This document shows, one piece after another, positions 1 through 6,091 of a stretch of DNA of 10,035 bases. Source of the DNA: Solirubrobacteraceae bacterium (GTDB taxonomy: Bacteria; Actinomycetota; Thermoleophilia; Solirubrobacterales; Solirubrobacteraceae). The stretch covers positions 1 through 10,035 of the forward strand of contig JAEMSV010000123.1 of assembly GCA_016462625.1 (NCBI GenBank), given 5' to 3'. Each line of letters begins with the position of its first letter. Positions within the stretch are counted from its first letter, which is position 1. The notes beneath the pieces are model-generated. The model had not been told where the DNA came from and made no database searches. It was given only the letters and a program-made list of their open reading frames with translations. A program made the translations under genes and the position numbers.

Positions 1-414
1 GGCGGGAACGGGTCCAACGTGCCGGCCGCCGGGAACACGGACACCGTCGATCGCACCGCGACCCCGGTCTCGATCGGGCGGCTCTCCGCGAGCAAGCGGG
101 CCGGCCGCCACAGCGTCCGGTTCACGGTCTCCTGCCCGGCGGGCGAGGCCGGCGGGTGCACCGGCGAGCTGCGGCTGACCACGGCGTCGGCCGTCTCCCT
201 CGGCGGCGTCAAGGTCCGCGCGCTGCTCGGCACCGCGAAGTTCTCCCTGAAGTCCGGCGAGCGCAAGACGCTCACGATCAAGCTTCCCGCAGGCGTGCAG
301 CGCCTCGCGGGGAAGGGCCGGACGCTGCGCATGAGCGTGGCGGCCACGGCCCGCGACGCGGCGGGCAACGCCGCGGACTCCGGCGCCCAGCGCAGCGTGC
401 GACTCGCTCGCTAG
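1..414 (+). CDS. C-terminal part of a secreted beta-sandwich protein (5' end outside window)
   Basis: The frame is open from the first base and 137 residues are visible before a TAG stop. An in-frame GTG at base 19 is not a convincing start because the reading frame continues to the window edge. The visible part begins with a Gly/Asn-rich stretch (GGNGSNVPAAGNTDTVD), followed by alternating hydrophobic and polar residues typical of an extracellular Ig-like or fibronectin-like beta-sandwich. It has two Cys (in VSCPAGEAGGC), which could form a short disulfide loop. The Gly/Asn/Asp-rich start could be the tail of a calcium-binding (RTX-like) repeat region, but too little is visible to say. It has no catalytic motif. 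A surface or secreted structural role is inferred from composition; the exact family is not recognised. Confidence 0.7.
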   Translation, partial: GGNGSNVPAAGNTDTVDRTATPVSIGRLSASKRAGRHSVRFTVSCPAGEAGGCTGELRLTTASAVSLGGVKVRALLGTAKFSLKSGERKTLTIKLPAGVQRLAGKGRTLRMSVAATARDAAGNAADSGAQRSVRLAR

Positions 415-438
415 CGCCGTCCGACCGACCATCGGCCC

Positions 439-470
439 GCGGCCCCGCGCTCTCACCCGCGCGGGGCCGC
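439..470 (+). terminator. Strong GC hairpin after the first gene
   Basis: A perfect 12-bp inverted repeat (GCGGCCCCGCGC / GCGCGGGGCCGC) encloses an 8-base loop (TCTCACCC), 24 bases after the stop codon at 412-414. No T-run follows, which is common for high-GC actinobacterial terminators. The position between two genes and the stem strength support a transcription terminator. It also isolates the next gene, which has its own promoter-like element at 512-517. Confidence 0.65.
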
Positions 471-511
471 CGGTGGTTCAGCCCCCAATCCACCCCACGC
501 GCCGCAATCGC

Positions 512-517
512 TAGCCT
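512..517 (+). promoter_or_regulatory. -10 element (TAGCCT) for a leaderless DUF3105 mRNA
   Basis: TAGCCT matches TANNNT and ends 9 bases before the ATG at 527. No purine-rich Shine-Dalgarno sequence lies between them. Transcription would start within a few bases of the start codon. No convincing -35 hexamer is visible. Confidence 0.45.
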
Positions 518-526
518 TTCGCCCCG

Positions 527-1228
527 ATGTCGAGCCGCCAGGACGAAAAGAAGAAGCGCCGCGAAGAGCGCGAGGCGCAGGAGCGCGCCGCCGCGCAGTC
601 GAAGAAGCGCACCCGTCTGGTGCTGATCGGTTTCGGCGTCGCCACCGTGCTCGCCGTCGTCGTGATCGCGGGCGTCCTCATCGCCGGCTCAGGCGGCGAC
701 GACGAGTCGAAGGCCTCGACGACCGCCGCCTCCGGCGCCGCGGTCCCCGCACGCGAGATCACGGACTTCGACGAGGCCGTCAAGGCCTCCGGCTGCACGT
801 TCAAGGAGTACCCGAGCGAGGGCTCGACCCATCAGGAAGAGCCGTTCACGGACTACAAGACGAACCCGCCCACGTCCGGCACGCACAACCCGGAGCCGGC
901 GCAGGACGGCGTCTACGACGCGGGCAACAGCCCGGAAGTCAACAACTGGGTCCACACGCTCGAGCACGGGCGGATCCTCATCCAGTACAAGCCGGGCACG
1001 CCGAAGAAGACCATCGACCAGCTCACGACCCTCACGGGCGAGAACGTCAACGGCAGCCCCGGCTACCACATGGTCCTCATGGAGAACACGACCGACATGC
1101 CGTACGAGGTCGCCGCCGTCTCCTGGACCCGCACGCTCGGCTGCAAGGACTTCGACGAGAAGGCCTTCGACGCCATCCGCGCCTTCCGCGACAAGTACGT
1201 GGACAAGGCGCCCGAGCTCGTCCCGTAG
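527..1228 (+). CDS. DUF3105 domain protein, membrane anchored
   Basis: The 233-residue protein has three parts. Residues 1-30 are highly charged and Lys/Arg/Glu-rich, probably a short cytoplasmic helix. One transmembrane segment follows at about 31-53. From about 75 to the end is an extracytoplasmic DUF3105 domain. Family-like motifs are CTFKEYPSEGSTH (90-102), NPPTSGTH (113-120), VHTLEHGRILIQY (142-154), and SWTRTLGC near 199-206, ending in AFRDKYVDKAPELVP. C90 and C206 could pair as a disulfide. H102, H120, H143 and H147 are candidate metal ligands, but that is inference. The biochemical function of DUF3105 is not known to me. The ATG at 527 is chosen because the charged N-terminus follows directly and a -10-like hexamer sits 9 bases upstream. 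The amidase follows on the same strand after 57 bases. Confidence 0.85.
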   Translation: MSSRQDEKKKRREEREAQERAAAQSKKRTRLVLIGFGVATVLAVVVIAGVLIAGSGGDDESKASTTAASGAAVPAREITDFDEAVKASGCTFKEYPSEGSTHQEEPFTDYKTNPPTSGTHNPEPAQDGVYDAGNSPEVNNWVHTLEHGRILIQYKPGTPKKTIDQLTTLTGENVNGSPGYHMVLMENTTDMPYEVAAVSWTRTLGCKDFDEKAFDAIRAFRDKYVDKAPELVP

Positions 1229-1235
1229 GACGAGC
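1216..1235 (+). terminator. Short hairpin spanning the DUF3105 stop codon
   Basis: GCTCGTCC and GGACGAGC form a perfect 8-bp stem with a CGTA loop; the TAG stop (1226-1228) lies in the loop and at the base of the right arm. There is no T-run. It may be a weak terminator or an mRNA 3'-end stabiliser between DUF3105 and the amidase gene, or simple chance. Confidence 0.35.
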
Positions 1236-1285
1236 GTCTAGTCCCGCAAGGGAGCCTGCGGTGCGCACCGAACGGGTGTGTCACC

Positions 1286-3013
1286 GTGTTGAAGACGACG
1301 ATGCGCCGTGTCCTGCTGTCCTTCGCGGTCGTCATCGGCGCCCTGGTGTGGCCTGCTGCTCCCGCAACATCGCAGCGGCTGCCCGACGCGCCGAAGGTGA
1401 CCGAATTCGAGATGTCCCTGTCCTCGCCCGCCCGCGCGGCGGCCGCGGGCGGATCGATCGTGCTGCCCGCGACGCGGCCGCGCACGCGGTTCGACCTGGT
1501 CGGGCTGCGGTGGTCCGACCGCGGCGACGTCGAGGTCCGGATGCGCGTGCGGCGCGATGGCGGGCGCTGGAGCGCCTGGCTCGACCCGGGCCACGCCGAG
1601 AGCGGTGAGCGCGGCACGCCGCCGATGTGGACGGGCGGCAGTGACGAGCTGCAGGTCAAGCTCAGCCGCCGCCCCCACGGTCTGCGCGCGCACTTCGTCG
1701 ACGTGCAGGAGACCAAGCGGTTCGCTGCGCGCGCCGCCGTCGCGAAGCGCCAGGTCAACGGCGCACCCGCGATGGTGATGCGTGAGCAGTGGGACCCCGA
1801 CAATGAGTGCGCGCCGCGCTCGAGCTCCGGCATCGGCGAGGTCAAGTACGCCTACGTGCATCACACGGTCTCGTCGAACCTCTACGCGCAGGCCGACGGG
1901 CCGGCGATGGTCCTCGCGATCTGCAAGTACCACCGGAACTCGAACGGCTGGAACGACGTCGGCTACAACTTCCTCGTCGACCGGTACGGCACGATCTACG
2001 AGGGCCGTGCGGGCGGCATCGACAAGGCCGTGGTGGGCGCGCAGGCGCAGGGCTTCAACTCGGTCTCGACGGGCATCTCGAACATCGGCTCGTTCAGCTC
2101 GGTCGGGCAGACGCCCGAGGCGCTCGCGGCCAACGCGAAGCTCATCGCCTGGAAGCTCGGCATCCACGGTGTCCCCGTGACGGGCGAGGTCACGGTGAAG
2201 TCGGCTGGCGGCGCGTCGAGCAAGTTCCCGGCGGGCCAGATGGTCACGCTGCAGCGGATCAGCGGCCACCGCGACACCGGCGAGACCGAGTGCCCGGGCT
2301 CGGCGCTGTACGCCCAGCTGCCGGAGATCCGGCGGCTCGCGGAGACCGCGCCGGCGGGTGTCCCGCTCGGCCCGGTGACCCCGGTGCCGGGGACCGTCTC
2401 GATCGACGCGCCGAACCACACGATCGTGTTCGGGCAGACCGCGCAGGTCGGCGGCCGGGCGATGACGGTCAACGGCAAGGCGATCTCGAACGCCGAGGTG
2501 CGCGTGCAGGTCCAGACCGCGACGAAGTGGCAGACGACGGTGAAGGCGACCACCGACGGCAACGGCGCGTGGGCGGCTGCGCTGCCCAGCTCACGGACCC
2601 GCAGGGTGCGTGCGGTCGTCTACAGCGCGGGTGCGCGCGCAGCGACGTCCTCGTCGTTCTCGCTCGCCGTGCAGCCGCTCATCCAGGCGAAGGCCGCCAA
2701 GCGGGTCGTCGCCAAGCGCCAGCTGACCGTCACCGGCCGGGTCCGCCCGGCCAAGGCGAGCCTGATCCTCGAGATCGCCCGCGAGGGCAAGGACAAGAAG
2801 TTCCACACCGTCGCGCGCATCCGGGTCAAGGCGCGCAAGGGCAGCTTCCGCGTGAAGACCCGGTTGAGCCGCCCGGCGCTGCACCGGCTGCGGGTCACGT
2901 TCCGCGGGGACAGGACGAACGCGCCGACGCGCTCCGCCGATCTCGTGCTCCGGGCGATCCGGGCCAAGAAGACCGGCGGCGCGCAGGCGCGGACCTCGCG
3001 CGTCCGGCGCTAG
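1286..3013 (+). CDS. Secreted PGRP-type N-acetylmuramoyl-L-alanine amidase with C-terminal beta domains
   Basis: Predicted zinc amidase cleaving the MurNAc-L-Ala bond of peptidoglycan outside the cell. Residues 6-29 are a signal peptide (MRRVLLSFAVVIGAL, cleavage near ATS-Q). Residues about 35-150 are a beta-rich N-terminal domain (FDLVGLRW, WSAWLDPG) often found before actinobacterial PGRP amidases. The amidase_2/PGRP domain lies at about 185-350. Zinc ligands by family pattern are H192 (in YVHHTV), H328 (SGHRDTGE) and C336 (ECPG), with catalytic Y227 (GYNF), so it looks active. From about 375 to 575 are two Ig-like beta domains ending in a very basic Lys/Arg-rich tail that could bind anionic wall polymers (inference). 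The start could be GTG 1286 or ATG 1301; both keep the signal peptide. The AAGGGAG at 1248-1254 is too far upstream to serve either. The gene ends tail to tail with dodecin. Confidence 0.9.
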   Translation: MLKTTMRRVLLSFAVVIGALVWPAAPATSQRLPDAPKVTEFEMSLSSPARAAAAGGSIVLPATRPRTRFDLVGLRWSDRGDVEVRMRVRRDGGRWSAWLDPGHAESGERGTPPMWTGGSDELQVKLSRRPHGLRAHFVDVQETKRFAARAAVAKRQVNGAPAMVMREQWDPDNECAPRSSSGIGEVKYAYVHHTVSSNLYAQADGPAMVLAICKYHRNSNGWNDVGYNFLVDRYGTIYEGRAGGIDKAVVGAQAQGFNSVSTGISNIGSFSSVGQTPEALAANAKLIAWKLGIHGVPVTGEVTVKSAGGASSKFPAGQMVTLQRISGHRDTGETECPGSALYAQLPEIRRLAETAPAGVPLGPVTPVPGTVSIDAPNHTIVFGQTAQVGGRAMTVNGKAISNAEVRVQVQTATKWQTTVKATTDGNGAWAAALPSSRTRRVRAVVYSAGARAATSSSFSLAVQPLIQAKAAKRVVAKRQLTVTGRVRPAKASLILEIAREGKDKKFHTVARIRVKARKGSFRVKTRLSRPALHRLRVTFRGDRTNAPTRSADLVLRAIRAKKTGGAQARTSRVRR

Positions 3014-3219
3014 CTCTCGTACTTGAACGAGATGGCGAGGCGGACGCGGTACCCCGTCACCTTGCCGTTCTCGATCGTGACGTCCTGGCGCAGGACCTCT
3101 GCGATCCGAAGATCGCGGACGGACTGCCCGGCCGTCTCCACCGCAGTACGCGCGGCGGCCTCCCACGACTGGTCACTAACTCCGATGACCTCGGTGACGC
3201 GGTAGACGCTGTCAGCCAT
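3010..3219 (-). CDS. Dodecin family protein (calcium-dodecin / SecE2-like)
   Basis: The 69-residue protein has the compact dodecin pattern: strand 1 (VYRVTEVIGVS), a helix (SWEAAARTAVETAG), then two strands (LRIAEVLRQDVTIENG and YRVRLAISFKYES). Dodecins assemble into hollow 12-mers, and many bind flavin. Flavin-binding dodecins carry a Trp just before AEV/FEV in strand 2; here that position is Ile39 (LRIAEV). This fits the actinobacterial SecE2 type described as a calcium-bound dodecin rather than a flavin store; that assignment rests on remembered family features. The ATG at 3219 is set by an AAGGAG Shine-Dalgarno 9 bases upstream and the family's usual length. A longer open frame continues upstream but has no family match. 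Its TAG stop overlaps the amidase stop. Confidence 0.93.
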   Translation of the reverse strand: MADSVYRVTEVIGVSDQSWEAAARTAVETAGQSVRDLRIAEVLRQDVTIENGKVTGYRVRLAISFKYES

Positions 3220-3228
3220 AGTGATGCG

Positions 3229-3234
3229 CTCCTT
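3229..3234 (-). promoter_or_regulatory. Shine-Dalgarno of dodecin
   Basis: On the minus strand this reads AAGGAG, a full anti-16S match, 9 bases before the ATG at 3219. It fixes the start of the short gene inside a much longer open frame, and it contrasts with the genes here that lack any Shine-Dalgarno. Confidence 0.8.
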
Positions 3235-3264
3235 GGGGGTTGGCGCTTGCGAGACAACCGTCCC

Positions 3265-3291
3265 ATGCCCGGTTGCGCGGTGCCAAGAACC
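3265..3291 (-). promoter_or_regulatory. Possible SigB/SigF-type promoter of dodecin
   Basis: On the minus strand GGTTC (3291-3287) and GGGCAT (3270-3265) are separated by 16 bases. This resembles the GGTTT-N15-17-GGGTAT pattern of SigF/SigB-type general-stress sigma factors. It would start transcription about 40 bases before the dodecin ATG, leaving room for the Shine-Dalgarno. A 6-bp inverted repeat (CAACCG / CGGTTG, 3255-3260 and 3270-3275) overlaps the -10 region. Two short imperfect boxes can occur by chance. Confidence 0.3.
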
Positions 3292-3341
3292 AACCGTGTG
3301 GCGCACGCGCACCTTTTTGCGATCCGGCCCGTTGGAGTGAC

Positions 3342-3839
3342 ATGCGCTCAGTACTCGTCGCGGTTCTCCTTTTGCTCGGGCTGGCGGTCCCCGCCGTCGC
3401 CCAGCAGACCTTCCCACCGAACCACCTACGGTTCTTCGCGGACCCCGGGGCCGAGCGCGCGCTGATCTCGGCAGAGACCTCCGCGGGCTCCCTGGTAACG
3501 CTCCGCGTCCGCGCCGTGGCCGACGGCGCGATCCGGCCACCGGAGGCGCGACGTCGGGGAACGATCGTGGGGACGATCTCGCTGAACGTCGGCAAGCGGC
3601 AGAAGCTCCGTGCCGGGGCAAACGGGCTGCTGCTGCACAGCGGTGACCTCCGGGTGCGGGTAGTCGACGGCGAGCTGCGCATCCGTGGGATCCCCCGGAA
3701 GACGCGATCGGTCGAGCTCGAGTTGTCGGCCGGAATCGTGACCCGGGCGAGCTGCCCCGCCGAACCGACCTTCTCCGCGACCGCATCGCGCCGCGGCGCA
3801 GATTCGGCGACGACGGAGTCCTCGACCCGCTGCTTCTGA
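3342..3839 (+). CDS. Small secreted protein of unknown function
   Basis: The 165-residue protein starts with a clear signal peptide (MRSVLVAVLLLLGL, cleavage after AVA at about residue 20). The start at ATG 3342 is preferred over upstream in-frame codons because it begins directly with the signal peptide and has a TTGGAG Shine-Dalgarno 4 bases upstream. The mature part is about 145 residues, rich in Val/Leu/Arg with repeating strand-like stretches (LVTLRVRAVA, GTIVGTISLNVG, DLRVRVVDGELRIRGI, SVELELSAGIVT), so it is probably an all-beta fold. Two Cys (C138 and C164, the latter second from last) may form a disulfide closing a Ser/Thr-rich tail. No catalytic motif is recognised. It is divergent from dodecin and convergent with the phosphoglycosyl transferase gene, separated from the latter by a long hairpin. 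It is probably exported and perhaps cell-surface; the function is unknown. Confidence 0.75.
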   Translation: MRSVLVAVLLLLGLAVPAVAQQTFPPNHLRFFADPGAERALISAETSAGSLVTLRVRAVADGAIRPPEARRRGTIVGTISLNVGKRQKLRAGANGLLLHSGDLRVRVVDGELRIRGIPRKTRSVELELSAGIVTRASCPAEPTFSATASRRGADSATTESSTRCF

Positions 3840-3841
3840 GG

Positions 3842-3887
3842 CGAACGGCGTTCCTGTGTCGTCATAGCGACACCGAACCGCCGTTCG
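3842..3887. terminator. Long hairpin between convergent genes, bidirectional terminator
   Basis: The outer arms CGAACGGCG (3842-3850) and CGCCGTTCG (3879-3887) pair perfectly over 9 bp. A further 3 bp (TTC / GAA) and an inner 6-bp stem (GTGTCG / CGACAC) with loop TCATAG extend it, with small bulges, to about 18 bp. It sits 2 bases after the stop of the 3342 gene and 5 bases after the stop of the transferase gene on the other strand. That placement fits a terminator used in both directions. Neither side has a T-run. Confidence 0.7.
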
Positions 3888-3892
3888 GCGCG

Positions 3893-4483
3893 TCAGGGCT
3901 CCTTCCAGCCGCCAGTCTCCCCGCGGTACAGACCCTCGCCGCCGAAGACCATCCGCACCGTCCGCCAGAGGATCGTCGCGTCGAGCTTCAGCGAGCGGTG
4001 CTCGATGTACCAGAGGTCGAGCTCGATCCGCTCGGCCCACGGAAGCGTCGCGCGCCCGTTGACCTGCGCCCAGCCGGTGATCCCCGGGCGGATCGCGAGC
4101 CGGCCGCGCTGGCGGTCGGTGTATTGCTCGACCTGCACGGGGACGGTCGGCCGGGGCCCGATGATCGCCATCTCGCCGCGCAGGACGTTGACGAGGTTCG
4201 GCAGCTCGTCGATCGAGGTGCGCCGCAGGAAGTCGCCGACCTTCGTGATGCGGCTGTCGCCCTCGTCGACGGCCAGGCCGGCGCCCATCAGCTCGGCGCC
4301 GTCGACCATCGTCCGCAGCTTCATCACGTCGAACGGCTGGCCGTCGCGGCCGATGCGGCGCTGGCGGTAGATCGGGTGGCCGCGGCTCTCCAGACGGATC
4401 GCGACGATGGCGGCCAGCACGATCGGCGCGGTCACCAGCAGGGCCGCGCCGGAGACGGCGATGTCGAAGGCGCGGCGCAGCAC
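3893..4483 (-). CDS. Minimal phosphoglycosyl transferase (bacterial sugar transferase, PglC-like)
   Basis: Predicted to transfer a sugar-1-phosphate from a nucleotide sugar to undecaprenyl phosphate, the first membrane step of a glycan pathway. The 196-residue protein matches the minimal monotopic form, without the N-terminal four-helix part of WbaP-type enzymes. Residues 8-30 form a hydrophobic re-entrant helix with a central Pro20. Family motifs follow: the substrate loop YRQRRIGRDGQPF (39-51), KLRTM (55-59), the catalytic Asp-Glu pair D92-E93 in SIDELPNLVNVLRGEM, IIGPRP (107-112), and GWAQVNGR (137-144). The start is GTG 4483, 5 bases after the stop of the upstream gene, so translation is probably coupled. 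It is the last gene of the minus-strand operon and ends at the hairpin at 3842-3887. The sugar used cannot be told from sequence. Confidence 0.93.
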   Translation of the reverse strand: MLRRAFDIAVSGAALLVTAPIVLAAIVAIRLESRGHPIYRQRRIGRDGQPFDVMKLRTMVDGAELMGAGLAVDEGDSRITKVGDFLRRTSIDELPNLVNVLRGEMAIIGPRPTVPVQVEQYTDRQRGRLAIRPGITGWAQVNGRATLPWAERIELDLWYIEHRSLKLDATILWRTVRMVFGGEGLYRGETGGWKEP

Positions 4484-4488
4484 CGGCG

Positions 4489-4869
4489 TCAGATCAGGCC
4501 GACGAGATCCGCCGTCACAGCGACGACGAGCGCCGCGCAGACGAGCATCGTCGTCGCGACGAGGACGACAGTCGCAACCACGGCGCGGGACGCCAGGCGG
4601 ACGGCGCGCGTGCCGGCATGCCGAGCGCGGACGGGCATCTGCCCTTCGAGGACGAAGAGCAGGATCGCGCCGACCAGCCCCGGACCGTAGGCGTCCTGCT
4701 CGGCTGCAGCCACGCGATCGCGCCAGCGCAGCGTCATGGCGTTCGCCTCACGGCGCGCGCGACGGGCTCGGCGGGGCAGATGGCGGGCGCGATCCTCCCA
4801 GTAGGCGAGGGCGTCGCGGGAGTCTTCGAGGCTGAGATCGCCGGAGGACGTCACCCCTCCAAGGTACAT
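4489..4869 (-). CDS. Small membrane protein of unknown function in the glycosyltransferase operon
   Basis: The 126-residue protein has an acidic N-terminus (SGDLSLEDSRDALAYWEDR), a strongly basic stretch (RARHLPRRARRARR, about 27-40), a moderately hydrophobic segment at about 62-78 and a clear C-terminal transmembrane helix at about 95-120. No family is recognised. It lies between a GT2 and a phosphoglycosyl transferase, 17 bases after the first and 5 bases before the second, so it is almost certainly co-transcribed and may be an accessory or scaffold subunit of the transferases (inference). The ATG at 4869 has no Shine-Dalgarno. A GTG at codon 6 follows a GGAGG too closely to be preferred. 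Its conserved position would have to be tested in relatives. Confidence 0.7.
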   Translation of the reverse strand: MYLGGVTSSGDLSLEDSRDALAYWEDRARHLPRRARRARREANAMTLRWRDRVAAAEQDAYGPGLVGAILLFVLEGQMPVRARHAGTRAVRLASRAVVATVVLVATTMLVCAALVVAVTADLVGLI

Positions 4870-4886
4870 GGCCGGTGGGCCCCGAT

Positions 4887-6017
4887 TTACCGCGTGCCCT
4901 CGGGCGGATCCCAGCCGGCAGGTGTGCCGTGGCGGAGGTGATCGAGCAGCCCGAGCGCGATCGACGCCTCGGTCAGCACGTAGTACCGGGCGACGAGCAG
5001 CGGGCGCGAGCGGACGGCGCCCCCGGCCACCGCGGCGGCGAGCAGGGCGACCTGCGCCGCCAGCAGCATCCGGGCGAGCTTGGAACGGCGAGCGAGGACC
5101 AGGGTCGCCGCGAGCAGCTTTGCGTGGAGGAACGGACCGGCGTAGCGCAGCAGCCGGTGGCTGAAGACCTGCCAGGCGTAGGCCGCCGAGTACCCGCTCG
5201 GGTCGAGCAGGCCACCGCGCAGGACGATCGGCCAGGCGTGGCTCATCATGCGCCGCTTGCGCTTCAGCTCGCCCTCGATCGTCGGGACCATCTTCTCGGT
5301 GGCGCGGGCCTCGGGAACGTCGATCGCGCGCCGGCCGTTCTTGACGACCTGGAACGGCATCGCGAGGTCGTGGCCCATGACCGGATCACAGCGGACGTAG
5401 GCCTCACGGCGGACCGCGTAGATCGCGCCATTCCCGGCGGTCACGCTCGAGAGCGCAGACTCGCGGGCGCGGATCCCCATCTCGTAGCGCCAGTAGAGCC
5501 CTTCCTGGTTGGTGCCGTCCTCCGCGCTGACGAAGGTGACGCGGCCGCACGCGTAGCCGACCTGCGGGTCGGCGAGTGCGGCGACGAGCGCCCGCAGCGC
5601 GTCGGGCTCCCACTGCGCGTTCGCGTCGGAGAAGGCGAGCAGCTCACCGCGCGCGGCGTCGACCCCGGCGTCCTGTGCGCGGACCTTGCCCCCGCGGGGG
5701 AGGTCGAGCACGCGATGCGCGCCGGCGGCCTGGGCGGCGACCACGGTGCCGTCGGTCGACCCGTCGCTGGCGACGATGACCTCGAACCGGTGTGGTGGGT
5801 AGTCGAGGGACAGCGCGTTGGCGACCTTCGCGGCGATCACCGAGTCCTCGTTGTGCGCCGCGAGGATCAGGGAGACGAACGGGAGCTCGGCGTCGGGGAT
5901 CGCGGGGGTCCGCGGGGCGGTCCGGCCGCGGGTCAGGACGACGAGCGCAGCGGCGTACCCCGCCTGGGCATAGACGAGCAGACCGGCGGTGATCCACATG
6001 AGGGCACGCGCGAGCAC
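4887..6017 (-). CDS. Membrane GT2 family glycosyltransferase
   Basis: The 376-residue protein has an N-terminal transmembrane helix (about 7-28), a GT-A catalytic domain at about 45-250, and C-terminal membrane segments at about 292-310, 317-337 and possibly 345-360. GT2 motifs visible are ILAAHNEDS (51-59), VASDGSTDGT with D85 (82-91), the metal-binding FSDAN with D131 (129-133), GNGAIYAVRR (195-204), a likely catalytic-base region HDLAM (216-220), and ELKRKRRMMSH (250-260), in the place of the QxxRW-like acceptor motif. This layout is that of exopolysaccharide GT2 enzymes related to HasA/PgaC-type synthases, but with few C-terminal helices. It probably uses a nucleotide sugar at the cytoplasmic face. 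The GTG start at 6017 is 8 bases after a -10-like CAGAAT; the in-frame ATG at codon 7 would cut into the helix region. First gene of the three-gene operon. Confidence 0.9.
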   Translation of the reverse strand: MLARALMWITAGLLVYAQAGYAAALVVLTRGRTAPRTPAIPDAELPFVSLILAAHNEDSVIAAKVANALSLDYPPHRFEVIVASDGSTDGTVVAAQAAGAHRVLDLPRGGKVRAQDAGVDAARGELLAFSDANAQWEPDALRALVAALADPQVGYACGRVTFVSAEDGTNQEGLYWRYEMGIRARESALSSVTAGNGAIYAVRREAYVRCDPVMGHDLAMPFQVVKNGRRAIDVPEARATEKMVPTIEGELKRKRRMMSHAWPIVLRGGLLDPSGYSAAYAWQVFSHRLLRYAGPFLHAKLLAATLVLARRSKLARMLLAAQVALLAAAVAGGAVRSRPLLVARYYVLTEASIALGLLDHLRHGTPAGWDPPEGTR

Positions 6018-6025
6018 GGCGCACC

Positions 6026-6031
6026 ATTCTG
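6026..6031 (-). promoter_or_regulatory. -10 element (CAGAAT) of the GT2 operon
   Basis: On the minus strand CAGAAT keeps the two most conserved -10 bases (A at 2, T at 6) and ends 8 bases before the GTG at 6017, with no Shine-Dalgarno between. It fits a leaderless transcript for the three-gene operon. No -35 is obvious. Confidence 0.4.
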
Positions 6032-6078
6032 GGGCATCGGGCGCTCTAGGGGCGGAGTGGTGCGGGCGCGGGCGTGGG

Positions 6079-6084
6079 TAGTGT
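6079..6084 (+). promoter_or_regulatory. -10 element (TAGTGT) of the polytopic membrane protein gene
   Basis: TAGTGT matches TANNNT and ends 7 bases before the GTG at 6092. It lies inside the coding frame if translation began at the upstream GTG 6074, and so argues for the shorter start. Confidence 0.45.
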
Positions 6085-6091
6085 CCGCGAC

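Noticed and set aside
1238..2419. A 393-codon open frame on the minus strand across the amidase gene
   Set aside because: It is Arg/Ala/Asp-rich low-complexity translation typical of the antisense of GC-rich genes; the plus strand has a full amidase with catalytic residues.
1807..3465. A 552-codon plus-strand frame overlapping the amidase and dodecin
   Set aside because: Its composition is that of a frame shadow (Arg/Gly/Ala runs), it has no domain, and it crosses the well-supported dodecin gene.
3220..3786. N-terminal extension of dodecin, giving 258 codons
   Set aside because: The Shine-Dalgarno and the family's usual length place the start at 3219; the extension is antisense to the secreted-protein gene and Arg-rich.
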